Shown: in pieces, positions 5,860 to 10,990 of the stretch
How the letters are laid out: each line of letters begins with the position of its first letter
Numbering within the stretch: position 1 is the first letter of the stretch
From: a virus
Strand: one strand, 5' to 3'
DNA: 21,684 nt
IMG/VR virus record: IMGVR_UViG_3300007512_000228
Coordinates: 1-21,684 of that record
Position numbers and translations under genes: made by a program
Notes under the pieces: model-generated
Databases searched by the model: none
What the model was told of the DNA's origin: nothing
Seen by the model: the letters and a program-made list of their open reading frames with translations, nothing else

Positions 5860-7144
5860 GGTAATCCGCCTCGTTGTAGCTCTTTCGGACCTTGTTGGGA
5901 TCGACGTGGGCAAGCTGGAACTCCACCCAGAGCGAGTCGAACATCGCTCGCTCTTCGCCCTCTTCGCCAATCTCCTGGGAGTGTAAGAAGCTCGACGCCA
6001 TCCGGCGAAACCCGTGCGGGTTCGCTTCGTAACCCATCGCGTAGATCGCCTTCTGCAGTGTCGATTCACCCTGGCACCCAGAGTCGTCCAGGGCGCCGCC
6101 CTTTTTGATCAGCCTGGGAAACAGGTGCTTGCACTCACCCGAGATTTGACGGAGCTCGTTGAGCAGCTGGATTACCTGACGTGACAACGGCACCAGGTGC
6201 GGTGTGTCCATCTTCATCCGACGCGCTGGGATCACCCAGAGCTTCTTGTCGAAGTCGAACTCACTCCACTTGGCCTCACGCAGCTCCACCGGACGCACCA
6301 TCGTCAGGATTAAGAGCTTCAGGCCCAGCTTGGTCAGAGCGTTATGACCGGACTGACCTGACGAGCTTGCGAGACTGTTACCGCTATTGCCCCGGTAGCT
6401 GTCGATCTCAGCCCAGAACCCAGGCAGCGCAGACCAGGTCGCGAGAAAGCCCTCGTCATCGGGGGCAAGCATGCGACGGTGCGAGACCTTAAGCGTACCC
6501 TTCTTTTTCTGCAGCTGGGTATTCTTAAGATCAAACGACGCTGGGTTCTTCACGAGCACCGGCTGATCATTCACGTCGGTATCGTCCATCGCCAACGCGA
6601 AGATGCCGACCAGGTGCTCTTTGCACTTGTCGCGAGTCTCGAGCTTGGCCGACTTCTTGTCCTTGCCGTGAAACTTTTTCAGCAGCTCCTTAATCATCGG
6701 AGTCGAAATCTGATCCACGGGCAACGAACGAAAAGCCGGATACAGATGGTTCTCGAGGCGACCGCGTACTGCCCTCTTGTACTTCTCGCTGGTCCACTCG
6801 GTTGAGCGCAGCGCGTACCAGTCTTCGGCATACGACTCGAAAGTACGCACACCGCTGACGTTTGCAGCCGCTTTGAACGAAAGCTCTTTGGCTTTCGGGT
6901 TCCTGCCTTTCGAAAGCGGATTCAGAACACGCTCGGTGTACTGACCACGCGCCCACTCCAGGCCGCGTTCTTCACCGTAAACGCCGAGGCGCATCGTGTC
7001 GCGCTTGCCGTTGTAGTGGTAACGCCCTTGCCAATACTTGCGACCGTCCTTCACAAGAAGCATCAGCCCTTTCCACTGACCACCGTCACTGACGGATCGA
7101 GTCGCTTTGGCGACGTCCTTCTCTTCTAATATGTTGACTGTCAT
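5774..7144 (-). CDS. int: Tyrosine recombinase integrase
   Basis: A 456-residue integrase of the large P4-like class. The N-terminal arm-binding (DUF4102-like) domain covers about 1-90 (KYWQGRYHYNGKRDTMRLG), a core-binding SAM-like domain about 100-200, and the catalytic domain 225-430. Active-site residues: Arg284 (LTMVRPVELREAKW), Lys311 (RRMKMDTPHLVPLS), His377 and Arg380 (NPHGFRR), His413 (LAHVDP) and nucleophile Tyr423 (VRKSYNE). All are present, so the enzyme looks intact. The start is ATG 7144, overlapping the upstream HTH gene by ATGA. The attachment site is not directly adjacent but appears to lie about 1.2 kb upstream at 8347-8561. Confidence 0.93.
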   Translation of the reverse strand: MTVNILEEKDVAKATRSVSDGGQWKGLMLLVKDGRKYWQGRYHYNGKRDTMRLGVYGEERGLEWARGQYTERVLNPLSKGRNPKAKELSFKAAANVSGVRTFESYAEDWYALRSTEWTSEKYKRAVRGRLENHLYPAFRSLPVDQISTPMIKELLKKFHGKDKKSAKLETRDKCKEHLVGIFALAMDDTDVNDQPVLVKNPASFDLKNTQLQKKKGTLKVSHRRMLAPDDEGFLATWSALPGFWAEIDSYRGNSGNSLASSSGQSGHNALTKLGLKLLILTMVRPVELREAKWSEFDFDKKLWVIPARRMKMDTPHLVPLSRQVIQLLNELRQISGECKHLFPRLIKKGGALDDSGCQGESTLQKAIYAMGYEANPHGFRRMASSFLHSQEIGEEGEERAMFDSLWVEFQLAHVDPNKVRKSYNEADYLKARRRMLQYYADAVVPSPALKLVSRSA

Positions 7145-7341
7145 CTTAACTCTCCTTTATCGAGTTTGATTTCCAGAAGCTCCAGTAAGCCTTTCGGCAT
7201 CACGCGATGCCTGGAAGTGTTCGGGGAACACCTCCAGGCTCGCACCGTATCGATCGACACATGCGTCAGCTCCGCAACCTCCGAGCTGGTGAGTCGATGT
7301 TTGCTCATCAGTGCAATGAGCTGCTGGTTAGAAGTTGTCAT
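7141..7341 (-). CDS. Small helix-turn-helix protein upstream of integrase
   Basis: A 66-residue protein with an HTH in residues 7-38 (LIALMSKHRLTSSEVAELTH, VSIDTVRAWRCSP) followed by SSR/HRVMPKGLLELLEIKL, a pattern common to phage and mobile-element XRE/YdaS-like regulators. It overlaps the integrase start by ATGA, so the two are probably translationally coupled, and it overlaps the upstream membrane peptide by 14 bp. A likely role is control of int expression or assistance at att; this is inferred from position. Confidence 0.75.
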   Translation of the reverse strand: MTTSNQQLIALMSKHRLTSSEVAELTHVSIDTVRAWRCSPNTSRHRVMPKGLLELLEIKLDKGELR

Positions 7342-7450
7342 CGAGCTTTCGAATCGCTAACTGGTATCGAGCTTCGTCGATAAGGTAAGCAACAATGACT
7401 ATAGCACCCAGGCCGAAGCCCAGGAGCAGTGCTTGCAAAATGATATTCAT
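7328..7450 (-). CDS. Small membrane protein (40 aa)
   Basis: A 40-residue frame beginning MNIILQALLLGFGLGAIVIV and continuing AYLIDEARYQ, with one transmembrane helix at about residues 3-23 and a charged cytoplasmic tail ending KLDDNF. GGAGA lies seven bases upstream of ATG 7450. It sits in the integrase operon between a hypothetical protein and the HTH gene. No family is recognised. The good ribosome site and clean hydrophobic profile support a real gene. Confidence 0.6.
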   Translation of the reverse strand: MNIILQALLLGFGLGAIVIVAYLIDEARYQLAIRKLDDNF

Positions 7451-7451
7451 G

Positions 7452-7700
7452 TCAAATCTCCAAACGAAAAACGTGATCCCTAAGCTCGTTAAGGGCTTCC
7501 GACACGTCACGAAATTCCTTCGCAAGAGGATGTGGCTCATGCTCATACTCAGGGCTCACAGCTGCGCTCTCTAACGCCTTTGCCAATAAGTAGAGTACGT
7601 CCGACGCTCTCTCGATATTGTCTTCAGCCGGTTGATCAACGGACAGCGCCAAAACTTCGATCGCAAAATCGCTGAATTCATAATCGCCTATCGCATTCAT
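7452..7700 (-). CDS. Hypothetical acidic protein, 82 aa
   Basis: An 82-residue acidic helical protein beginning MNAIGDYEFSDFAIEVLALS, with long amphipathic helices (ERASDVLYLLAKALESAA, FRDVSEALNELRDHVFRL). AAGGAG precedes ATG 7700. It is followed one base after its stop by the membrane-peptide gene. No motif identifies a function. Its small size, acidity and place in the int operon match phage accessory or inhibitor proteins in general, but no specific claim is made. Confidence 0.65.
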   Translation of the reverse strand: MNAIGDYEFSDFAIEVLALSVDQPAEDNIERASDVLYLLAKALESAAVSPEYEHEPHPLAKEFRDVSEALNELRDHVFRLEI

Positions 7701-7744
7701 GTTAGTTCTCCTTGAAGTCTCATCAGTGCGCCTACATGACGCAG

Positions 7745-7768
7745 ACACGGGACGTTGCCGCCCCGTGT
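7745..7768. other. Intercistronic hairpin
   Basis: A 7-bp perfect stem (ACACGGG 7745-7751, CCCGTGT 7762-7768) with a 10-base loop lies in the 81-bp gap between the 7782-8147 and 7452-7700 genes. There is no U-tract in the leftward direction, so an RNA-processing or stability element is more likely than a terminator. Confidence 0.4.
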
Positions 7769-7781
7769 TTCGACTAGTGTG

Positions 7782-8147
7782 TTAAGCAATCTCGATTTCC
7801 GAGAAGCCGACCAGGTCGCAAATGAAGTACTTGCCATCCTGTTCGACCAGGTCGCCGATGCTCAGTGAGCTGACGTTCTCCGCAATCTTGTGGATTCGGT
7901 CTTCGTCCTCTTCGTCACCGAATACCCCGTAGCGGTTGTGTACCAGGTACGCATCCTCGGGATCGTCGGCGTCGATGTCGGCGACGTGATCGTAATGAGC
8001 GAAGAACTCCGGTTCCCAGCTTTTTGAGCCGTAGGTCATCAGGTCGCGATGCACCCGCAGCGCCGGGAACTTATCCTCGGCTTCTGATCCGGCTCGGTTG
8101 ATCGCTCGGAAGTTTTTGAAGATCACTTGGTTCTGAAAAAGTTTCAT
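7782..8147 (-). CDS. Hypothetical acidic protein, 121 aa
   Basis: A 121-residue protein; ATG 8147 is chosen because AGGAG stands seven bases upstream, whereas the longer open frame has no support. It starts MKLFQNQVIFKNFRAINRAG, has a very acidic middle (DIDADDPEDAY, FGDEEDEDR) and ends VSSLSIGDLVEQDGKYFICD then LVGFSEIEIA. The closing S-x-S-x-GD-V...Y...D..GF-E pattern resembles a C-terminal motif seen in YodL-like proteins of mobile elements, a weak similarity only. It is the first gene of the leftward int operon beside the attachment region. Confidence 0.65.
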   Translation of the reverse strand: MKLFQNQVIFKNFRAINRAGSEAEDKFPALRVHRDLMTYGSKSWEPEFFAHYDHVADIDADDPEDAYLVHNRYGVFGDEEDEDRIHKIAENVSSLSIGDLVEQDGKYFICDLVGFSEIEIA

Positions 8148-8346
8148 CTCGTTCTCCTGTGTTGCTGTGTTGACACTGACAAACCGTTTTGGCTTGTCGC
8201 TATCAACTTCAGCTGTCTGTTGCCTTTCGGCGTTTTGTGAGAGCTGGCTTCCCACTCGGTGTCAGGGTTTCTTGTCCATCGATCCCCCCCGCAGACTTAA
8301 GAATATCAAAACAGTGTACTTTGTACAAGGCTATAGGCAAAAAAAA
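8148..8346. promoter_or_regulatory. Non-coding leader upstream of the int operon
   Basis: No credible gene on either strand. The region must hold the promoter for the leftward 8147-5774 operon, but no convincing -35/-10 pair stands out. A perfect inverted repeat TGTAC-TTT-GTACA (8315-8327) near its right edge could be an operator. An A-run (8340-8346) adjoins the attP arm repeats and could bend DNA. Confidence 0.45.
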
Positions 8347-8370
8347 GTACACCAAATGTATACCAAATCA

Positions 8371-8410
8371 CTGGGAAGAGCTGGGACTAACTGGGACTAA
8401 CTGGGAGGGA
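8371..8410. repeat. Four phased 10-bp repeats (CTGGGAnnnn)
   Basis: Four contiguous 10-bp units, CTGGGAAGAG, CTGGGACTAA, CTGGGACTAA and CTGGGAGGGA, start two bases after the left arm repeats. The period of nearly one helical turn puts every CTGGGA on the same face of DNA, as expected for cooperative binding of an excisionase or other accessory protein. Confidence 0.85.
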
Positions 8411-8431
8411 AACACTATATATACAGTGTTT
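8410..8431. repeat. Inverted repeat inside the attachment region
   Basis: AAACACT (8410-8416) and AGTGTTT (8425-8431) form a perfect 7-bp inverted repeat around ATATATAC. It directly follows the phased repeats, 39 bp before the tRNA-like core. It could be a protein-binding site or a cruciform-prone element. Confidence 0.7.
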
Positions 8432-8560
8432 TAGTGATTCTGAAACGAGGGGAAAAAGTGCGTCGGGTTCCTCTCCTCGGTACCAATAGGCATATTTTCT
8501 TCTTTAAAATCAGTCACTTACCTTCTCCAGTTCTAAAAGTATACCAAAATGTATACCAAA

Positions 8561-9028
8561 TCAGAGCTGAGACCAGGCTTCACGATACTGTTCCAAACGG
8601 GTTTCGACACCCCTTCGCACCTTCGCTGTGGTCCGTCCCTCGAGCTCCGCTATAGGTACTATATATAGTACATCGACATCGAGACAGACCAGCGCGAAAA
8701 AGTCGAAGTCCTCTCCGTCGTAGGTGTGTCCCGCTGAACCATGCCTCAACGAAAAACCGTAACGCCCTGAATGCCCCTCTGGCTTGCTTGATGTCTTGAT
8801 CTGTATTCGGTGGATTTTGGTGCTCGTGTCAATCAGACAATCGTAACGCGAATTGTCGCCTATCGGTACCGAGACGTTGAAGCCGCGCCGCAGAGCGCGG
8901 GAGTAGAAGAGCTGCTCGCCGGCAGCGCCTATTGTTTTGGCGGGGAGGATGAGCGCATTCCCTGGAGCTTGTCGTAAAGCCCGTCCGGCATGTCTGAGAA
9001 CCAGCCCTGCTGTGAACCCCTGCGACAT
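8561..9028 (-). CDS. I-Ssp6803I-like PD-(D/E)XK endonuclease
   Basis: Up to 155 residues. The region GAAGEQLFYSRALRRGFNVS, VPIGDNSRYDCLID and KIHRIQIKTSSK matches the I-Ssp6803I / PDDEXK_5 family: Glu38, Asp63, Gln76 and Lys78 have the same spacing (25, 13, 2) as I recall for the catalytic E11, D36, Q49 and K51 of I-Ssp6803I. Members are homing or intron endonucleases and freestanding phage nucleases. ATG 9028 is the only normal start in frame, giving about 27 extra residues and a 100-bp overlap with the 84-aa gene; AGGTGA lies 13 bases upstream, a poor site. The stop touches the right arm repeat of attP. No intron is recognised, so a freestanding nuclease is the best description. Confidence 0.75.
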   Translation of the reverse strand: MSQGFTAGLVLRHAGRALRQAPGNALILPAKTIGAAGEQLFYSRALRRGFNVSVPIGDNSRYDCLIDTSTKIHRIQIKTSSKPEGHSGRYGFSLRHGSAGHTYDGEDFDFFALVCLDVDVLYIVPIAELEGRTTAKVRRGVETRLEQYREAWSQL

Positions 9029-9183
9029 AATATGTCGATCACCTGCGCCTTATTCCTCGCCTCGAGCAGCTCAGAATGAAAATTGGCGCCAGGAGTTATC
9101 GGGTTCGCAGGTAGCTTCATATCTATCTCGCAACAAAGTCCAGGGGTTTCAAAGATTGTTTTTGGGTGGTTCTCGGTGTTCAT
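8929..9183 (-). CDS. Hypothetical protein, 84 aa
   Basis: An 84-residue protein starting MNTENHPKTIFETPGLCCEI with GAGGTG seven bases before the ATG. A middle segment (HSELLEARNKAQVIDILCRR) looks helical; the tail is Ser/Pro-rich. No family is recognised. It overlaps the upstream gene by 35 bp and the PD-(D/E)XK gene by 100 bp, and ends close to where that nuclease's conserved core begins. It may be an independent gene or the 5' part of a broken fusion; its good ribosome site favours a real protein. Confidence 0.55.
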   Translation of the reverse strand: MNTENHPKTIFETPGLCCEIDMKLPANPITPGANFHSELLEARNKAQVIDILCRRGSQQGWFSDMPDGLYDKLQGMRSSSPPKQ

Positions 9184-9451
9184 CTAACACCTCACGTTTG
9201 CGCGGCTTGTCCGGCACTTCGGCCAACTCATTAATCTGCACAACCATGCCGCGAGGGATGTGCCACAATGATCCCCAATACGGGGATTTACCAGGAACAA
9301 AGGTCATCGCCAGGACGACCCACTCCCGAGACTTCTCAACCAGTAACCCGTAGGTACTAACCAGGCAGTCTTCTTTTTTTGTTTTCTCGAATTCTTTCCA
9401 CTCGCCCTCAATGAAAGCATCTATCCAGATAACCTCAACGAGCTTTTTCAC
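9149..9451 (-). CDS. Conserved-looking phage hypothetical protein, 100 aa (GTG start)
   Basis: A 100-residue protein from GTG 9451. Pattern: VEVIWIDAFIEGEWKEF, then CLVSTYGLLVEKSREWVVLA, MTFVPGKSPYWGSLWHIPRG and MVVQINEL. This alternating strand pattern and closing W-IPRG-MV are typical of small beta-barrel phage proteins often found near lysis or tail genes (roughly 'W-x-D...V.T.G.L......V..A......IP.G'). Function unknown. The start overlaps the end of the upstream lipoprotein gene by 17 bp. An in-frame ATG at M49 is too internal to be preferred. Confidence 0.65.
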   Translation of the reverse strand: MKKLVEVIWIDAFIEGEWKEFEKTKKEDCLVSTYGLLVEKSREWVVLAMTFVPGKSPYWGSLWHIPRGMVVQINELAEVPDKPRKREVLDEHREPPKNNL

Positions 9452-9866
9452 GTCGGTTCAGCTTGAACGGGCTGGGCATCAGCCAACCGAGCACGATGAA
9501 CGCAAGAGCGCATAGCCCTATCCACTTCGCGGATGACGCAAACAGCACTGCCAGTGCTCCCCAACCGCTTGTCGCCTGTTCCGGCGCACTCGGCATCGAA
9601 GCGTCAGGGATCACTGCAGCAGTAAGTCCGCCGGCCGCGCTTGCGGCCGCTACTGCTGGCAGTGGTCCAGCGACCAGGCTGGCCGCTCCACCAGTCACCA
9701 GCGCAGTTCCGGTCACCCAGCCAGCTTCTTTTAGCGACGCGCAGCCTGGGAGAGCAACCACGACCAGGAGGAGGGTCATGGTAAGGAGAACCAGGCTGCG
9801 ACGTCTTGTCTTAATCAGGTGCTCGACGTACTGATCGAGCCCTTTGAAGGGATCAATCACATTCAA
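9435..9866 (-). CDS. Membrane lipoprotein-like protein, 143 aa
   Basis: Starts TTG 9866 (or GTG 9860), reading MNVIDPFKGLDQYVEHLIKT then a hydrophobic segment LVLLTMTLLLVVVALPGC with lipobox-like LPGC near residue 42. A Gly/Ala-rich low-complexity middle (GGAASLVAGPLPAVAAASAAG) is followed by a second membrane helix WIGLCALAFIVLGWLMPSPF and a basic tail. It could be a lipoprotein if started at the internal ATG 9779, but that start lacks a ribosome site. It belongs to a run of small envelope proteins (9435-10782) resembling a lysis cassette. No known family is claimed. Confidence 0.6.
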   Translation of the reverse strand: MNVIDPFKGLDQYVEHLIKTRRRSLVLLTMTLLLVVVALPGCASLKEAGWVTGTALVTGGAASLVAGPLPAVAAASAAGGLTAAVIPDASMPSAPEQATSGWGALAVLFASSAKWIGLCALAFIVLGWLMPSPFKLNRREKAR

Positions 9867-10041
9867 GTTCTTTCGCGATCCGCTTGTTAGCGAGCGTCAG
9901 AAATTCTGGCATCCAGAAAGGTAGGATAGCGTGTGTCAGTCCGATCAACCCGCTACAAATGAAAAGGCCAGCAATGAAGCTGGCCCGTATGAGGTGTTGC
10001 CAGTATTTGCCCCTGGCATGGGCATAATCAAATACTTTCAT
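9853..10041 (-). CDS. DUF6356-like small membrane protein, 62 aa
   Basis: A 62-residue protein: an N-terminal soluble helix (GKYWQHLIRASFIA) followed by a membrane segment GLFICSGLIGLTHAILPFWM and a basic amphipathic tail (LANKRIAKELECD). The H-A-x-L-P-F motif after a helix and the ending L-ANKRI resemble DUF6356 proteins. Its start overlaps the upstream coiled-coil gene by 4 bp and its stop overlaps the next gene. A role in the envelope or lysis is inferred from the neighbours; the family function is not established to my knowledge. Confidence 0.65.
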   Translation of the reverse strand: MKVFDYAHARGKYWQHLIRASFIAGLFICSGLIGLTHAILPFWMPEFLTLANKRIAKELECD

Positions 10042-10271
10042 TTAGACATTAACCTTTCTTCCATTTTGTCTATGCGCTGAAGCACGCGGTCTATCGCCCC
10101 TTGCAGCTCCTGGCGCGACACGGCATCAGTCGCGAGCTCGGTCAGGCGACCGTGGATAATCTTGTCCTCTTGCTGCAGTCGATCGAGCAAAAAAAATATG
10201 CGTTTCAGCACCCAGCCCCCCAGGATCACCACGACCCCAAACAGCATATCGATCAAAGTTCCTTCCATCAC
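10038..10271 (-). CDS. Holin-like membrane/coiled-coil protein, 77 aa
   Basis: One N-terminal membrane helix (LIDMLFGVVVILGGWVLKRI, about residues 6-25) followed by a long coiled coil (FFLLDRLQQEDKIIHGRLTE, LQGAIDRVLQRIDKMEERLM). This single-TM plus coiled-coil build is common in phage lysis cassettes, where such proteins are annotated as holin or haemolysin-XhlA-like. GTG 10271 is eight bases after AAGGA; ATG 10268 is the next codon. It overlaps the HigA-like fragment gene by GTGA. No endolysin accompanies it in the window, so the holin role is tentative. Confidence 0.65.
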   Translation of the reverse strand: MMEGTLIDMLFGVVVILGGWVLKRIFFLLDRLQQEDKIIHGRLTELATDAVSRQELQGAIDRVLQRIDKMEERLMSK

Positions 10272-10417
10272 ATTTCTTTTCCTTTTTCGTAAGCCTCAAC
10301 AAGCGTGACCATGACATCCAGTTTTTCGCCTTCCGGGGAGTCTGGCCCAGCCATCATAAGGCTTTCAATTTCTTTTAATGCCGCGCGGTAGTCGGCATCA
10401 GTTTTAATCGTCGTCAC
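10268..10417 (-). CDS. HigA-type antitoxin N-terminal domain without HTH (49 aa)
   Basis: A 49-residue protein from GTG 10417 (AAGGA eight bases upstream): (M)TTIKTDADYRAALKEIESL, then MMAGPDSPEGEKLDVMVTLV and EAYEKGKEM. This matches the N-terminal region of long HigA antitoxins (I-K-T-E-x-DY-x-x-A-L-x-EI-x-x-LM, then PGTPEGD-x-L-x-VL-x-TLVEAYE). In HigA an HTH domain follows; here the gene stops after the first domain, so DNA binding is absent. It overlaps the secreted-protein gene upstream and the holin-like gene downstream by 4 bp each, so it is co-expressed with them. No HigB toxin is present. It could neutralise a host toxin or interfere with a host HigA; both are inference. Confidence 0.7.
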   Translation of the reverse strand: MTTIKTDADYRAALKEIESLMMAGPDSPEGEKLDVMVTLVEAYEKGKEM

Positions 10418-10782
10418 ATTTCCGTTCCTTCTTGTGGCTCGGGCCAATCAGGGGCGGGGTTAGTGGAATAACTGAGGCCGTCTGACTTGCCTGACCACAC
10501 CAGACAGGCTTGCTCGCGGTCTTTGCTTGTCTTCGCGATCACGAGACTCGACGTGGTCAAATCTTCATTGACGTAGAGAACAAAGGTCGTGGTTGGCGAA
10601 AGTCGGGACATCACAACGCCGACCTCTTGAAATTCTTCGCGGAGCAGAGTGTTCAGAAATTCAACCGAATCCGCGCAGAAAAGTTGGAACGGTCGCACCA
10701 TGGGCTTCAAGCCGACCGGGGGTGGTTCTTGCGCCAACGCGGGAGAAGCGATCAGCGCGAGTGCAAGGGTGAGTGCTTTCAT
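10414..10782 (-). CDS. Secreted periplasmic protein, 122 aa
   Basis: A Sec-type signal peptide MKALTLALALIASPALAQ (cleavage after ALA) leads to a mature domain of about 105 residues with two cysteines (FCADSVEFLNTLL, EQACLVWSGKSD) that may form a disulphide. The pattern C-x-x-S-x-x-F, G-V-V-M, FVLYVNEDLTTSSLVI and C-x-x-W-G fits a recurring small periplasmic phage protein family of unknown function. The ATG at 10782 has no Shine-Dalgarno site; three 12-bp repeats occupy that position instead. The stop overlaps the HigA-like gene by 4 bp. Confidence 0.7.
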   Translation of the reverse strand: MKALTLALALIASPALAQEPPPVGLKPMVRPFQLFCADSVEFLNTLLREEFQEVGVVMSRLSPTTTFVLYVNEDLTTSSLVIAKTSKDREQACLVWSGKSDGLSYSTNPAPDWPEPQEGTEM

Positions 10783-10785
10783 ACA

Positions 10786-10821
10786 AAATGGCCGGTTAAA
10801 TGGCCGGTTAAATGGCCGGTT
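10786..10821. repeat. Three perfect 12-bp tandem repeats before the secreted-protein gene
   Basis: AAATGGCCGGTT is repeated exactly three times (10786-10797, 10798-10809, 10810-10821), starting four bases upstream of the ATG at 10782. On the coding strand each unit reads AACCGGCCATTT. The array is in the untranslated leader of the secreted-protein gene. Confidence 0.95.
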
Positions 10822-10827
10822 GAGGTA

Positions 10828-10968
10828 TCATAGTTTCGTTGCATTATTATGACTTTGTGAAACGATCCGGCGCTTGTGTTTCAAGAATTCTTGGCGCATC
10901 TTTTTAAAGGCTTCGCTGACCTTTGGGTCTTTCAGCCACCGCTTTTTAAGTTTGGCGATACTGGTCAT
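10828..10968 (-). CDS. Short basic protein resembling an antitoxin N-terminus (46 aa)
   Basis: A 46-residue frame from ATG 10968: MTSIAKLKKRWLKDPKVSEA, FKKMRQEFLKHKRR, then a polar tail. The L-K-K-x-x-L-K-DP-x-V-x-x-x-(F/Y)-x-x-x-x-x-EF pattern resembles the leader that precedes the HTH in many XRE-type antitoxins of RelE/HigB-like toxins. No HTH follows. It is strongly basic. The start is uncertain: ATG 10968 has no ribosome site, and a longer frame begins at TTG 11013. The same AACCGGCCAT element that precedes the 10782 gene stands directly at this ATG. Similarity is weak and by eye only. Confidence 0.45.
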   Translation of the reverse strand: MTSIAKLKKRWLKDPKVSEAFKKMRQEFLKHKRRIVSQSHNNATKL

Positions 10969-10988
10969 GGCCGGTTTAATGTCCGGTT
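10967..10988. repeat. Two diverged copies of the 12-bp repeat at the 10968 start
   Basis: ATGGCCGGTT (10967-10976) and ATGTCCGGTT (10979-10988) lie 12 bp apart, the same unit and period as the array at 10786-10821. They overlap and immediately precede the ATG of the 46-aa gene. Confidence 0.75.
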
Positions 10989-10990
10989 GC

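Larger units (their letters stand above)
8347..8561. other. attP: Putative phage attachment site (attP) with tRNA-Leu-like core
   Basis: Two pairs of contiguous direct repeats flank about 170 bp: GTACACCAAAT (8347-8357) plus GTATACCAAAT (8358-8368) on the left, and GTATACCAAAAT (8539-8550) plus GTATACCAAAT (8551-8561) on the right. These look like integrase arm-type sites. Between them, CCTCTCCTCGGTACCA (8470-8485) reads like the last 16 bases of a tRNA-Leu gene (T-stem, acceptor CCTCGGT, A73, CCA); E. coli tRNA-Leu(GAG) ends CCTCGGTACCA. No complete tRNA is present. Such cores are typical attB/attP identities of tRNA-targeting integrases. The two sides are int-operon and virion/lysis genes, so the site appears unsplit. 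Confidence 0.6.

Noticed and set aside
8347-8561. A complete tRNA gene at the attachment site.
   Set aside because: Only the last 16 bases fit a tRNA end; the T-loop and everything upstream do not fold as tRNA.
8347-8561. CRISPR-like repeats.
   Set aside because: Only four short 11-12-bp copies in two contiguous pairs; no spacers of regular length and no cas genes. The Cas4-like nuclease at 4448 belongs to the recombination operon.
8920-8975. Programmed -1 frameshift joining the 84-aa protein to the PD-(D/E)XK protein.
   Set aside because: The frames are in -1 relation near the stop, but no X-XXY-YYZ slippery heptamer with downstream structure is visible; a normal overlap is simpler.
8561-9028. 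Group I intron hosting the I-Ssp6803I-like gene.
   Set aside because: No split gene or tRNA flanks it and no conserved intron core was recognised; it appears freestanding.
10510-10833. Plus-strand frame with repeated KWPV units.
   Set aside because: It is antisense to the secreted-protein gene and its repeat is only the translation of the 12-bp DNA array.
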